64,000 nt of DNA from Tubiluchus corallicola (lineage: Eukaryota; Priapulida; Priapulimorpha; Priapulimorphida; Tubiluchidae). The notes beneath the pieces were generated by a model. It was not told the origin of the DNA. It saw nothing but the letters and a program-made list of their open reading frames with translations, and did no database searches. Of this stretch, positions 12,901-27,900 are shown piece after piece. The stretch is from NCBI GenBank assembly GCA_030141605.1, contig JAQGDQ010000067.1, positions 620,001-684,000 of the forward strand. Reading direction: 5' to 3'. The translations under genes and the position numbers were made by a program. The stretch's first letter is position 1, and each line of letters opens with the position of its first letter.

Positions 12901-15900
12901 TAAAATCTAATCTCTTTACATTATTTATAAACAAAAATTGATAAGCAGAAATTAAGTTTATATGCTACCCTTGTAAAATGGTAGCGTACTTTTCAGTGCT
13001 TTTTATTGGTTACTGAGTAATGGAGGACTTAAGTTTGAGCTGCAGTCCAAAGTTTGATTAGTTGTCAAAATACTTCCAAAGGTATTTGTCCAGTTAAGTT
13101 GAAATTTCGTAACATAATTAGGATAACTTTGGTTCAAAACAAAAAATTGTAACAATTTAGAAATCTCTTCGGTAATTAATAGATTAGAACAGTTTGACTC
13201 ATATTTTTTACTTCATTAACCCTATATTTATCATTGCGAAATCTCAACGCTTGGGTACAAAAACTACCATGATTTTTTTTTAAATTATCCATTTATTTTT
13301 TTCCGGAGTTTGTTATTCCACCAAGTGTGTTTTAGACCGCATAGTTGTGCATTGTTGGGATTATTCAAGTTTGCTTAAGGACATGTATACATCGATTTCT
13401 CTTGTTTTGTTTTAGCAAAAAGTGGCAGATCAAAAAACAGCAGTTTTGATGATGACACGTTACATATTAAAGGACAAATGATGTACATGGAAGATTGGGC
13501 AAGCATTATATTTCTGGGAACGCCAGTGTAAGAAAAATGTTTATGTGAATAATTGTGCAGCTTGTATCTGTCTGCAAGTACAAACTTCGTTGCCGTAAAG
13601 TACCTACATTGCACTTGTAATATACGTAAAATGTTCAAATTCGCTGTAGGCTTCACTCAATGTTATAATTCTTATTAGATAGCCGAGGGGTGGATTTTAT
13701 TAGTAAACCATATCTCCAAAAGCACAAAACAATTTATATGTACTCTGATGATCACTTGAACAATGTTATCTTGTTTTTTCTCACTTTAGAACTGTTTTTA
13801 CATTTTTAAGCTTTCGCCGAATTTACTTTCATTAGCAGCGAAACTTTGTTATGAATTTAGATTTAAAAGTTTATGGCAAAAGTGAAACGCAAACTCTGCG
13901 TACTGTATGCAGTACCACCTGCTTCTGGCTTTCGGCATTTCACAAAGAACACCGTTAAAGTTCATTATAACAATGCAGAGTTATTATGTAACAAAGCACA
14001 ATATTGATCATTATGTAAAAATTTTGCGTCATTACGTAACAATCATTATATGACCATTTTGCTTCATTATGTAAGAAATGATGCACTGTGTGACAAACTA
14101 ATGCAGTGTTGGTTTGTGAATAGGCAATGGTCTGGGTTGCTCTAATTACGGACTGGAACAGTTTCTTTCTGATCTAGATGTGAGTTTGGCTGCAGCTCAG
14201 TATGGTTTTTTTTATTGCTGGTCTGTCTGAAGTCTTGCCTGTAGCTGGTTTGTCTGGGATCTGCTCGTCAGAGGTCTTTGTTTATGGCTGGTATCTCTGT
14301 GGTTTTATCTTCACAGTTTGATGTGTCAGAGGTTTGGTCTGTGTCAAGTTTATTTGGCGTCTAGCCTTCAGAAATCTGATCTATCAGATTGGTCTGTCTG
14401 GGTTTTGGTCTGCCTGAGATATTATGTACATATCAGTGGTTTGGTCTGTGGTGATCTGTCAGGAGTCTGTCATTTTTGTCCTGGATGTATATTAATTTTG
14501 TATGTATGAAACATTGAGCTTACAATAATGACAAATCAAATCAAATCTGATCTTCAGAGCTCGGATCTGTCAGATGTCTGGTCTTTGGCATCTGTTTGGG
14601 TTCTGGTTTGTCTGATATACAATGTATTAGTGGACTTGTCTGTCTGGGGTTTTATCCTGAGATGTCAAACCTGGTCAGATGCAGACCAGACTTGTGAAGA
14701 CTAGACCCCACAGACCAGGCCTCTGAATAGGTCGTACCTCTGAAAACCAGACCTCAGTAGTAGGTACATACCAGACCAGTGATTATATCTCAGACAGAGC
14801 AAGTTGGCAGATCAGACTCCAAATAGACTAGCCACAGACCATACCGAGCTGCAACCGAACCCACATCTACAACAGAAACACACTGACCCAGTCCAATAAT
14901 TACAGCAAACACAGACGACGGCAAGGCCTATCCGCAGACTACGAACAACCTAAAAGTTTTTTATGTAATGCATCAGGTTTTGTTACACAATGATTGTTAA
15001 GTAATGACGCAAAATTTGTTACATATTACCGAATTTTGTGATTTGTCATATAGTGCTGCATTCTTACATAATAAGCCTTTTGTTATATAATGAATCTTAA
15101 CAAGCACTTCGAAATCAAGAGTCAATCTTAGTAAATTTTGATAAAGGTTTTTCAGAGAATAAAATTAATGACAGAAATTATCTTTTTCCCTTGAAATCCG
15201 TCTGTGAGGATGCGAAGTAAAAGTTAACTTCAAATAAAAGTATACAGTTTGGTACATTTTTGTTCTAAACACCAATGTTTTATTCGAAGTGACGTTAGAT
15301 TTTTTGCAGGCTTCAAGATTTGGATGCCATGTTACGTAAAGGGTTATACATCAACGATCTAAGTATGCATGACAGTAGTCGAGACCTTGTATTGGCTGGA
15401 ACGCAACAGTCTGCTGAACTTAAATTAGCACTTGATCAGGTTCTACACGGTGCTTTATTCATTTAATTATTTAAATTAAATAAATTCTACCAAGCTTCAA
15501 GTCCCTGCTAAAGTTAGCTCAGTTAACCGAAAGATTAGTCATCAGTATTTGCGTAATCTGATTAAAGTTGGATAAATTATATGTATGAAAGTCCAAATAT
15601 TACACAAAATAACGTTTAGTCCAACTTTAAAGATACATATACTACACAATAATAGGTTTTGTGAAGATTAGTCAGCGAATGAAGCACATTCACTGAAGGC
15701 TATAATAAATTCGCAAGTTAAGAACAATAATTAGTTTACACAAACATAGCGGTAACTAGTGAGGAGAATCACAAACGACGCACAGGCAATTGTACCGAAT
15801 CAAAAACGACGTACAGTGAGCAAAATCTCCAATACATTGCCTGCTTTTTTAGCAAACCATCGAGAAAACCTGGCTTGTTACCAAAATTATAAGATTTCTC

Positions 15901-18900
15901 AGTTAAACCTAGGATTTTTGTAAACTCGGGTTTTCTGAGCGAAGCCCAAGACGTCCATGATAAAAGCAAGTGATTTCCAAACAAAATCGCGATCTCACTA
16001 CCAAAAAGCTAGGTTTAAGTCACTTGCTTTAATGTTCTGCTGAAAAAACTAGGCATTTCTGATAATTGTACAATGGCTTGCAATGCACGGGCCCGCCAGA
16101 CACCTGGGAAAGTGAACTTCTCTTGTCGAGAATTTTATAAATATTGTGTTTATTATTAAAAATTATTAAAAGCCGTCGATCAGCTTCTTTGCTGAGTTTA
16201 ATTTAATTATTATAATGGGCATCAGAAAATTTCAAGTAGCCTTGTTTACAGGAACAACAAAAAAGTAAATCACTGGAAGAAAGCATGAAAAAATTAGATC
16301 AAGAAATGAAGAGAACAGACGAGCTACTTTATCAAATGATACCAAAGCAGGTTGCTGATCGTTTGAGAGCAGGAGAAACTTCAGTTAACACTTGTGAGGT
16401 AGGCAACGCAAAAAAGTAATTCGCGTCGCAGAAACAAAAATTATAAATAATAATTTCTGAAATCTTTGTAAAATCATATTAAGAGATAACTGAACTCATT
16501 CTTCGTGTTTCAGTTATGTTCTACCATGAACCGTTTTGCTACATTTAGGTGTGGAGCAGGCATAAAAGAGCCTGTTTTTCTATTTCAGGTTTTTTCTAAT
16601 GTGACGATACTATTTAGCGATGTGGTGGGTTTCACTTCCATATGCAGTAAAATTTCTCCGATGGAAGTAGTATCTATGCTGAATGGCATGTACACAAAAT
16701 TTGATCAATTGATTGAATTGCATAAAGTTTACAAGGTAGGAAATAAGGAAGGCACATTTCAAAGTGAGTATGAATCATTAACATGATTAACTGTATTAAT
16801 CATGCTGGTAAATTTAGATATTTTCTGGATAAATTTTTGTCCTAGAAAAATAATGTCAGTTTTCTTTCAACTCTTTGAATTCAGTACAACAAAAGGTAGG
16901 CTTATAGGCCAACATTAACAGCTGTAAGCATCCATCGAAACAAAGCCAAAGGGAAATGCATCGTACTTTGCAATAAAGCGGAAAGTAATAAACGTTATAC
17001 AACTGTAGTTCTTAAACGTAATCCACTTACTTGGTGTCAAAAAGTGGAACATCATGGTCATACCTTAAATTGCAAATTTACTGATGAATATGAAATGCTA
17101 AATGCATTGACATTACTAAATAAGCGCGATGACTTAGTTTATAAGCAAACATTTTAAGCAAGCCAGTGCTAAATGTAAACGATAATCTAATTAGAAAATA
17201 TAATGAAGATTTTAAAATGCATTGACGATAGAGAGTTTTAGTTTCTGAACAATAATGAAATGTAAAATACACTTAGGCACATCATTTCGATGTAACTTTT
17301 TATAAATAATGTATCATAAATGTCTGTTATAAATCGAGTCTGTTATGTCTGTTAGGTTGTTACTAACCTGTAATCACTTATTTACTTTTTATCTCTTGGT
17401 GCACTAACTTTTTTTATAATAATGATAATATTGATGTAAATATCGTATTGATCGAAAATAACTGATAATAGTAAACAGACTTATGATTACCATCAATTCT
17501 ATAGTAATTGCGTTTCAGGTAGAGACAATAGGTGATGCTTATATGGTAGTGGGAGGAGCCCCTCAGGTCACCAAATACCATGCTATTCTTATCTGCAATA
17601 TGGCACTGGACATGTGTGACGTCATCAATGAACTTAAGGATCCATCGTCAGGAGAAAGCTTGAAAATTCGCGTTGGTAAAAGTCGTTTATTAATTTAAAA
17701 AGTTGTGCTGAAAAGTCACAACTGTTCATCACCAAACGCACGTGTCGCTCAACCTATGTCGGAAACTAAGATACCTACGGGAAAGGGAAAGGGGGGGGGG
17801 CGGAGTGACATGGAAACATGGAATAGTACACTGCATCGTGCTGTTACTAAAAAAGGACTTAACTTCGACAAAAAGATTAGCAAATAACGGGTCTAATTAA
17901 AAGATATAAATTTCCTAACTAGAATATTTTTTTTTAATTTGGTTAATCAACAAGTCTTGCAGTAAAAATTAACTACTTGCATTAAAGAACCAAGTGAGCA
18001 GGTTTCAAGTTTTTATCTTTAGAAGTTTTCCTAGGCTATCGGTATTGATTTGCACATTTAGTCCATGAAACGCATTTATCAAATCCAGTCCTGCAGAATA
18101 ATTTTCGCAATCTGATTATGCAAACGATTCTGGCGTGGTCATTACTATTGACATTAAATGATATTTTATATGATTACTGGAGGACACGTTTTACTGCAAT
18201 CCTGCCCTTTCTACGTCACAATTTTAAGGCAACTCTAACAGCGCATCCAGAATTTTCGAATGCGAACATAATTTTCTATTTAAGTGCAGTCCTAACTTTG
18301 TCGTAGGTTTAGAGAACTAGGGGCCGGTTTCACAAAGTTTTTACAGAGCTAGCGACGTCGTTGTTACATTCATTAAACTACTATGCGTGGTTGGTCGTCG
18401 TCATTAGTATACTGAGTACTTTGTGAAACTGGGTCCAGATTAAATCAAAACGAATTTGTATGTGCTTATAATATAATATAATGTAATGTAATGTAATGTA
18501 ATGTAATGTAATGCAGTGTAGTGTAGTGTAGTGTAGTGTAGTGTAGTGTAGTGTAGTGTAGTGTAGTGTAGTGTAGTGTAGTGTAGTGTAGTGTAGTGTA
18601 ATGTAATGTAATGTATTCTATAAGATTATCGATCCTATATTAATTTTATAATCTATAATCTGTCAAATCTATCATAGCAAAGCGACATTTCAATGGCTGC
18701 TTATGGGAAATATGTTACTCCTTTCCGATAACGACCAGATATTTGGCGGGAGTCACTATTGGATACCCACCAACCAGGCTCAGATCAGTAAAACTTGCCG
18801 CAAAAACTATTGTATTAACCTGTTTGTGATCACTAGTCATGCTGTTAAGGGGTAAAAAAATTTACCGGTCTCTTAAACACAAGTCTGTAGGGATCCACTA

Positions 18901-21900
18901 CAGGGCTAAATCCAACCTGTTTCTAATAAGTTAAGTTCATAAATAAGTCGCACAACTTTTAGCATTGTCAATGTCTTTTTCTATTTTCAGGGATACATTC
19001 TGGAACTGTAGTAGCTGGAGTGGTGGGAATAAAAATGCCTAGATACTGTCTGTTTGGAGATACAGTAAACACGGCTTCACGTATGGAATCAAATGGAGAG
19101 GTACCGCCAAAAATCGGCGTTTTTTCATGGTCAAACTGATCATACTAGAAGTACATAGTACATGTGTTATTTCTCTTGAAAAGTAAACACATGCCATAAA
19201 TCTGCAGTTCTGGGTATTTTGTAGATGTGGGTCATGCAAACAATGTCTACATTACTCCATAGGATTGTAGTCTTGCTCTAACCGCTGAAGGAGAAGCAAG
19301 TACATATAATAGAAACTGCAAGTCCTGCATAAGCAGCATAGCTGCGTCGATTTTCGGGTCACTTGATGTATAGATCCTGAAATCACCACCGCCTCCACGA
19401 GTTACTGTTAGATTTCAGATTCGCCGGGCAAGTTTTGATTAGGCATGCATGACGAAGGTTTATATCTTACTTATAGACGTAAATTGGTTACACTGACTTT
19501 AGGCTCAGTCAGGCCCAACTCATTTATTAAAAAGAGTTTAATATTTGTATACATATAATAATGTGTATACAAATAATATATGTTACTGCACCTCAAGTTA
19601 AATTTTATACTCTCAACACTGACAAACTAGAATGGAAGCGCTAATGTGCTTGGATCCGACACTTGCTCAGGTGCAGGTTCATTGCTTCTGACCTTTCTGC
19701 CTCAGGGTGGATTACCAAAAAATAATTAAAATTGCTCAAGTTGTTTATCATTGTTTAGCATATTCTCGTTTTCATTATCTCATAAAGAGGGTTTTTAGCA
19801 CAATTAGCATTGTCTCCAAATAACAACCAGTTAATCGTCTCTTCCTCCGTATCACTTTGCCAACTTATCTCTTCTCTTTCTTGATCGTAAGCAGTGACAC
19901 AGTAATACGCGTTTCAAATCTTCAATACCATCGTTACAATAACAAACTCTTTGATTTTCATGAAATTTCCAACCCGGGATTTCCTAGAGTACCAATACTC
20001 GCTTTAACAAGTATCCTTGATTCTCAATTTCTAAATATCATCCATCCAGACTTCATATCATATTTGAGATTTATTCCTTACTATATTTAACGGCCGTGGA
20101 AGACCCACCTAGCTGATTTTTCCAAATCTGCATATCAGCATCAGTAACTTTCCTTTCTATGAAATTATTCCATCCTTGCTCTTGTCAAATTTATGTCTGT
20201 AATTTACTGGGATCTTCCTTTGAGAAACCTCCAAGCGCTAATATGTTACCATGAATTTCCAATACTAAAATGTTATTAATTTTTTATTTACCCATTTGAA
20301 CGAATTCTGCAACACACACCACAAAGCTTACAAACTTTTTGAATAATCTGTGTTCATTCATGAATATGATCCTGTTTAAAAACTTGAGTCGCAGTTTACT
20401 TCACTTTCCGTAAAAGAGGAAAAACCAGATTCACCCCTCACAGCTGGTCCACAATTTTTTTATCTTCCATAGCCAACGAGAAAAATGATCTTGCGTATGT
20501 TCATAAAAAATAACCTCTTTTTGGAAAACACTCTCCTAGCACAACCACGCATATTTATGGAACTATTACTGTTTTGCATCCAGTCCTACCAACTTCCCTT
20601 CGAGCATCTGGTGACATTGCCGTAAGCACCTACCGCTTTTCTTATATTAGGTATTTTCTCAGATGCTCGGTAAGTTTGGTACAGGCATTTTTGGTACAAG
20701 TAAATACGGTACAAGGTAAAAATGAAACGGGACAAGTTTGGTACTACGAAAATTTAGGACTCAGAAAGTTTGGTACTAGGAAAATTTGGTACAGAGAAAG
20801 TTTAGTACAAGGAAAGTTTGGTACTATGAAAATGCATTTTATATAACCTACTCGAACAAGTTATAAAGGTTTATATTGTTGCATTTTTTATTTTTTTCGC
20901 TTCCTCTTTTCGTTTTCTCTGTTGTTTGTTATTTGTCATTGTTGCTGTTGTTGTTTGTCTGTTTTTTGCTCGTTGTTTTGTGATGATTACCACCACCACC
21001 ACCACCATCATCATCATCATAATTATTGCTGTCATCATGTCACCATTATTGCTTTTGTCATTTTGTTGCTGCTGTTATTGTTGTTTTGTTATTGCCGATG
21101 TCATTGTTGTTGTTGCTGCTGCTGTTGTTGCTATTGTTGCACTTACTGATGTTGTTGCTATTTTTGTTGTACGTTAGTTCTTGCTTGCTGCTTTTGTTCT
21201 CCTCAGTATCGTCATCATCATGCTCGTCATTACTGTTGCTGTCGTTGTCACATTTGTTGTTTTGTTGCTGTTGTGATTGTTGCTGCTGCTGTTAACATTG
21301 TTAGCAATGAACATCATAATTATCATCGCCATCACCACTGTTACTGCTGTTGCTGTTGTGCCAATAAATAACGGTAGATGATTACAGTAAGTCATAGCAA
21401 TAATATTGTTGATGACAACGTTGCCGCTAGTGATAATGATAATAATGATGATGATGATGATAACAGTGATGATTATGGCAAAGATGAGTTGCATGGTGAG
21501 TTGGAGACCTTTCATTTTTTACTAAAAAAATTCTCAAATGTACCTATATGGACGGGATAATCACGGATAAAATTTTAGCTGCCACGCACTATTAATTACA
21601 GTATAATGTTTTATGACCTTTTTGATAAACCAGACTTTCCTAGTACCATATTTTCTCCGTACTGAATAAACAAATTCTCTCTTTTTCGTTTAGTACCAGA
21701 TTTTCCAGTACCAAACTTTCCTAGTACCAAATTTTCCCCGTACCGTATTTTCCTGGTAGCGAAACTTTCTCGCACCAAAATTACCCGTACCAAACTTTCC
21801 TACATTCATTGTCTCACAAAAACTGCTTTCGTTTTCTACTTCCCTGATCATGCCAAATATGTTTTTACTTGTAGATTAATCTCAAAACAAGCCAGGTTAA

Positions 21901-24900
21901 AAGTATTTCGATTAATAGCATTATCCCCTCGAAAGAGACTCACACTTTTTAGGACCAAACTGCCCATTTCTTGTTTGGCTTTCATGAGAAAATCATTGGA
22001 AGAGTTTGTTGTTGTCATGGTTCGGTTCTTCGTAAAAATTTAAAATACGCACTTTTCAGGTGGATCCATTTATACATTATGGTGCACAGTAAAAATGACA
22101 AGAAAAATGGCATAGATGGAAAGTAGGAAAAAATAGCACATAATTTATTATGTTATTTTGGTGCAATTGATTTCCATAATAAAACTAAAGTGTGCTCAGT
22201 AGCCGCTACAATTTCTGCCAAAGCCGAACAATTCTAAACGTATTCGTCTGATTTTTTTATTAAAAAACGTAAAACTAAGATAAACAAGCAAACATACAAA
22301 TATGTACCTGTATTGGTATAATGTACACTGGCAAAACACTCACAAAATGTTTTGTTCGTTAAATGGAATTATAATCCATAATTCACGAATATTTCACATA
22401 GTGTTTATCTACTTTTCTTTAACCATTAACTTTGACGATAGTAATAGACTGACATATATACGTGTTTAAGTCAGCTTATAAGGCTATAGGATATAAACAT
22501 CAATAAACAAAGGTTATAGACAGCGTTACACATTTTTTCCAAGCGACAATTTCTTGAAATTGAACCTGGAACAAATTCGTAGTTGTTTGTCCCGGAGGAG
22601 ATAATAAAGAAGAAGTAGTTAACGCTTCCTCTGAGAGCTCCACGAAGTGCTTGATGAATGTTTTTTGTATGTGGTATTCGGTCAGGTTTTGCGAAAAACG
22701 CCCATTTTGAAACCCTATACCCGCCTTTCTTCACAAAGTTTCGTGGAAATCTGTTAGCTAATTTTTGTGTAACAGGCTCACTGCTATAACAGACGCTTAC
22801 AACAACCAAACAACCGAACTGTGTTAAAGTATTACTTCCTTGGCAGAGGTAAAAATAACTAAAACACTCATCCCTCACAGTAACCTTAAACCTTAACTCA
22901 TATCTTATCATATTTTACTAAGTGTGCCATTTTTACCTACTTTCCATTTGTACTATTGGCAAGAGTTTATAATTCCCCACACAATTTACATAGCCTTACC
23001 CTAACATTAACCCTAACCCTAATCCTAATCCTATCCCTAACCCTAACCCTAACCTTAATCCCAATCCTGACCCTAATTTCCGTGCGGAGGAATTTGTAAA
23101 TCTTAGCCGTGCCGTTTTTCCAACGCTATATTATCTGTGCCTTTTTTACTTGCATTCATACATTATAATGAAAGAAACCTCAACAATGTATAGGGCAGAT
23201 CCATTTAACGGGCGTAATTCATTTAAGGAACGTACTCGAGCCGCAATGGGTAAGCGAAAAATCGGGGGCTCCGTTACGGTCTGGGCAATGGTCCATGGTA
23301 TCTTCATGCAAAATTTCCGCCTCCTACGATAAATTCTGTTGCCAGTGATAGCTTTTAGATAACGGTGAGTAACACCAACAACAACGTGACCAAACTTTAG
23401 AGACCCCCCAATACGTACCGGATCTAAAAACAGCAAAATCCTTGTCACTTGTCCGGTTGCAAAAATTGAGAGAATAAAACTTAATTTGAGTTTATTCTAT
23501 CCCTACTTTGTAAATTTTATCTTAACAATGGCAGTGACGGCGATAGTGATGATGACGACAACGGCAAGATGGTAGGACATTGTAATAATGATTATGATGT
23601 ACACATTATAATGAACATCTCTGTAATTACAAAGCTGTTTGCAACATAAATAAAAGCTCGCCATGCTCCACGGGGAAGCTATTACAAAATGTTTAATGCA
23701 TCTTCAGTCCCTCTCTTAGTAGCCTGCACCGTAGAGATGACTATTATAATTATTTCCGTTTATAAAGGCATTTCCTTTGAGTGCGTGTATGTGAGCTATA
23801 TAATGACGCACGTGTGGCAGTGACCATAACACTTTGCTAAATACCACCTATAGACAGTAGTTACATTAGTAATCCATTAGCAAAATTACTCATCATGAAG
23901 TATAATGTATTTACTTGTGCAAGTAAGATATCTATACTGTAATTTAGCATAGGAAAATGAGATGCGCGCATCTACTTGACCGATGCAGATAATTATTTCG
24001 CAGCGATTCGTTACGAAATTGTAAGGCAATTTATTAAGCAGATGCACGTAATTATTATTGGAATATTAGTTGAACTACAGTACAGAGTTTAAGCTTTCAT
24101 TTAGGCAAATCACACGTAAGAACCTTTTTTCATACAAATCGCCTCAAATAAGTGCAATACTACTCGAGATAAGTGGCTGAAGTCTAGAGAAATAGGTATA
24201 GCTAAATTTATTAATGATTCTTCAATCGAGCGAGGTTGTAGTTTTCAGGGAAATCATTGTGTGATACAGAATTCCATAGATAAAAAGCTCGAGGGAAAAA
24301 CTGAAGTTATAAGCAATTGTTCTGCTTTTAAAATGCAATTTATGTGCTGCTGCGAAAAAGCATCTGCGAAAAATGGCTTGCTTGAAAAAGATTGGCAATC
24401 TAGCTTTACAGGTCAGCTCCAGTATCTACGTATCCTGGCACAAATTTAAGTTCAAGTTTAAGTTTATTGCTGTAGAATGCATCCATACGTACTATACCGA
24501 ACTTACACTAGTAAATAATAAAAAATGATTTAAAAGTATGCTTCTGATCAATAAAATAAACCATTTTCATGGTTCAAATAAAACACTTAATTATGGCTGC
24601 GAAATTACGAGACTTATAAGGCGAAATTTACTAAAATAATTAAGATGTTCTTATAGTGAACAAATAAAAATGTACAATAAATATAATTAAGCATTATATA
24701 AAAATATTACAGTATAATTTTTATCTTCTTTCTAAAACTCAGCAGCGATTTAGTTTCTTTAATAACATTGAAAGTTATTCCACAAAACAATTTCACATCA
24801 AGATAATTATTATATACACTAATTATGGTTCTTTATATGCAAGAGCTATTTGTTGATTTGGAACTATTATGTTAATTTGCAGGCAATGAAGATTCACATA

Positions 24901-27900
24901 AGTGAAAGTACGAAAATTGAAATAGAAGGAATACCAAAATACAAAATCACAGAAAGAAAGACAACAGTGGAAGTAAAAGCAAGTAGCGTCATATTTTTAT
25001 CATTATTTAGATCCTGGAACATGTGAGGTGATAATATTGCCAAAAAATATATTAATTTAGTACCATTTGTAACATACATACGGCAAAAGTCTAGAACCTG
25101 TTTGTCATCAAAAAGCAGGCGTGAAAAGATACTATAGATTAACGTGAATTAAGGAAAACTTGTAATTACTACTGCAAACTGTTCAAAAATAGGAAAAACT
25201 CTACACTTCTATTTGATAAGATGCAAGATATAATTTTGCTGTACAACACTGGCATAAGACTTCTATTGCACGATTGTTCTGAACAGTCGGTGTAGCAACT
25301 CAAGTTAAAGGGGGGGGGGTATCCGTTATTTAATTCGGTTAAGTATACTTGGCGCTGCTAATTTGGTAGAAACAGTAATTGACGTCTAACATAATGTCAA
25401 TCATTTTCGTTGACTGCCCAATCAGCGTGCAAGTTATTTCACTCACCCCTGCAGCAGGTACGTTCGGGACATTTAGCTACAGCTCCGTCTAACACTGTTA
25501 TGAAAAATGCTCAACTTTCCATTAGTTAGCGAGAGAAATATTTGCCTAGTTCTGAAAATATATAATCTAGTTTCATTTATAGGAAGAAATTCACAACGCT
25601 TACGTCTATGATTAGACATTAGTTGTGACTGTCATGTTGTTTAGTTTAAGTTAGACAGTTGTTGTCCAGGGTGAGCTGTTGTCCCGAATGCCGCTGAGAG
25701 TGCTTACCTTGCAGCGGGGGCGGAGCGATAGACCAATATGTTTGACGTCAATTCAGGCACTTCCATTAATACGCCAATGTCTATTGAGCTCAATTTATGG
25801 TGTATACTTCCACTGCTGCAGTTAAAATGAAAAATTTTTGTTCTTTGTGTATACAGTATTCACCTGGAGTGTGAATCTAATGTTAGACAAAACTTGATAG
25901 GCTGTGACTTCAAATTTACATATATACACCCCTATAGTCCAGTTATTCCGGGGTGAACCTTGCATCTTCCGTGTAAATTTTTTCTCAGTGGTTTTCTAGT
26001 GTTCTGGTGGTCCTCTTAAAGCACAAGAAAACCCTCCATATACATAAAGCTTTAAGGTGAAAACATTTTAAATAAATAAAAAAAAAAATTTTCTAGTTAC
26101 ATAAGTCTTTCAATAGGTAAGCTAAAAGCTAGGTATTATAGAATTCCATGGAAAGTCTTTCGGGACATAATTTAACATTGCCTTTTTTCTCCTGATTTAC
26201 ATTGCGCGTAGGTGACGTCATGTAATGACGCCGCCGGAACAGTATTGCGGGAGATTTAAAATAAAAACAAACAAAAAATCCTTTCAACGCGAGTACGATA
26301 TGCGCATAAAATTGCTGTAAAGTAATGAGATTTTCTAAGGCAATTTTTCTGAATCCTGCTTCAGGTACCCCTTTTCTTGTCCTTTGAAGAATATTAAGGG
26401 TGGCCCGGTGCCAAGTGAGCAGTTTGAAATAATACAGAAAAAAGCGTTGCACTAGAGAAGTGCGTATCATAACAAACCAAAGTGCATGGTCGTGCAAATG
26501 AAAACACTATAAGTAAACTAAAATTAACATTTTTAACTTAAAGGACATTAAAGTAAATAAAAAATGATTGTGTTTTTATGTACTCCACGGAAAATTGTGT
26601 TACGAATCACACCAAGATAATCTAATTAGGACATAGTCCTTTTTTCTATATGGTTCACGTGTTAGTCCTTTCTTAATCCACTGAGAACTTAATATTTCAT
26701 CACTTATTCAAATTGCTAGATAATAGTTTCTTTATCCAGGTTATTTGATTACTCCCATAACTTAGTTACTGCTTTCATACAGTCCAAATCCTCGTTTTAG
26801 CTTTGTCAGATTTACATATTTGTTCGTTATTACCGAGAGCCTTCATACGCATGGACAGGCTGAGAAATGGCCACCCTTCATATTCATAAACGGAACCATC
26901 AGAACATGAGAAAACTGCTGGAAAGCGCAAGATTCAGCCAAAAATAAGTCAAATTAGCCCCCCCCAAACGTATGATCTAGAAAGAAATAGTACAATAATG
27001 ATAATGACATCCAAAAGTCGTCCAAGATAAAATAATCAAAATTCCCTGAAATCCACTTTGGGGGGAAAAGTAATGGGACTTTAAATTCAAAATGACCACC
27101 AACGTTGCTTAGAGTCAAAATAACTCAACTAGATGGCATTTAAGTTTAACCAACTGATATAAAGCGCATATGCCCTGTCAGAAAAATAACGATCCAAGAT
27201 CATTCAAGGCCAAATTCTTTCAAAGTGGCTGATGTTGTATTTTTAATTTTCAAATAACTTTCAATTATTAGCATCCATTATGAGCTTTTTAAAGTCAAAA
27301 AGCAACATGAAACACTATTTGGAAGTGTATTTCTGGACATCTTTCTGGTTGTCTGCCCGAAATTTCAGCTTTACACTATTTTTGCCCAGCACCTAATTTT
27401 GACTGGACTGTTATGCGGTCAATGTATCCTGATGCCGAACATAGGACAGCATAGGCTTACTTGATATAAAATCTGTATACCACTCAAAATCAGCTGGTAC
27501 GTAGGTTTACTGTAGTAATGTACAAGGTGACAATTACCATGAAATTTTCTACATCTACAGCTAAGAACGAAGCATTTTACACGTCAGATTTTTTTACATT
27601 TTTGATTATAAGAACTAGTGAGTTCTTGAAATGTTGTCAATTTATAATAAAAACTTTATAAATGTAATTCTGTATTTTGTGTAAAAGTGACAATATTTGG
27701 GCAAACCGAAAGAATTGCAAGTTTGTCAAACTGCAAAAATCGCCTGATGTTATACTTGTATTCTGGTTCTTATTAGGGCAAAGGAAGTATGAAAACATAC
27801 TGGCTTGCACGTGCTATGGGCAGTCAGAGTTTCTTGCAAAGTGCAGAACATGAAAGATACATGGAAATGGTAAGAGCAGCTGAGCAAGAAGCTGAGCGTA

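Noticed and set aside
20922-21515. Cys-, Ile- or Leu-rich open frames
   Set aside because: They are trinucleotide repeat translation inside foldback copy 1.
22471-22911. 146-codon minus-strand frame in cyclase intron 9
   Set aside because: No domain is recognised, it is antisense in an intron and it lies between inverted ends of a repeat.
23146-23448. 100-codon minus-strand frame, possible Tc1-like fragment on the other strand ([10 protein letters not shown])
   Set aside because: The match is a short motif only; no catalytic DDE residues or inverted ends support it.
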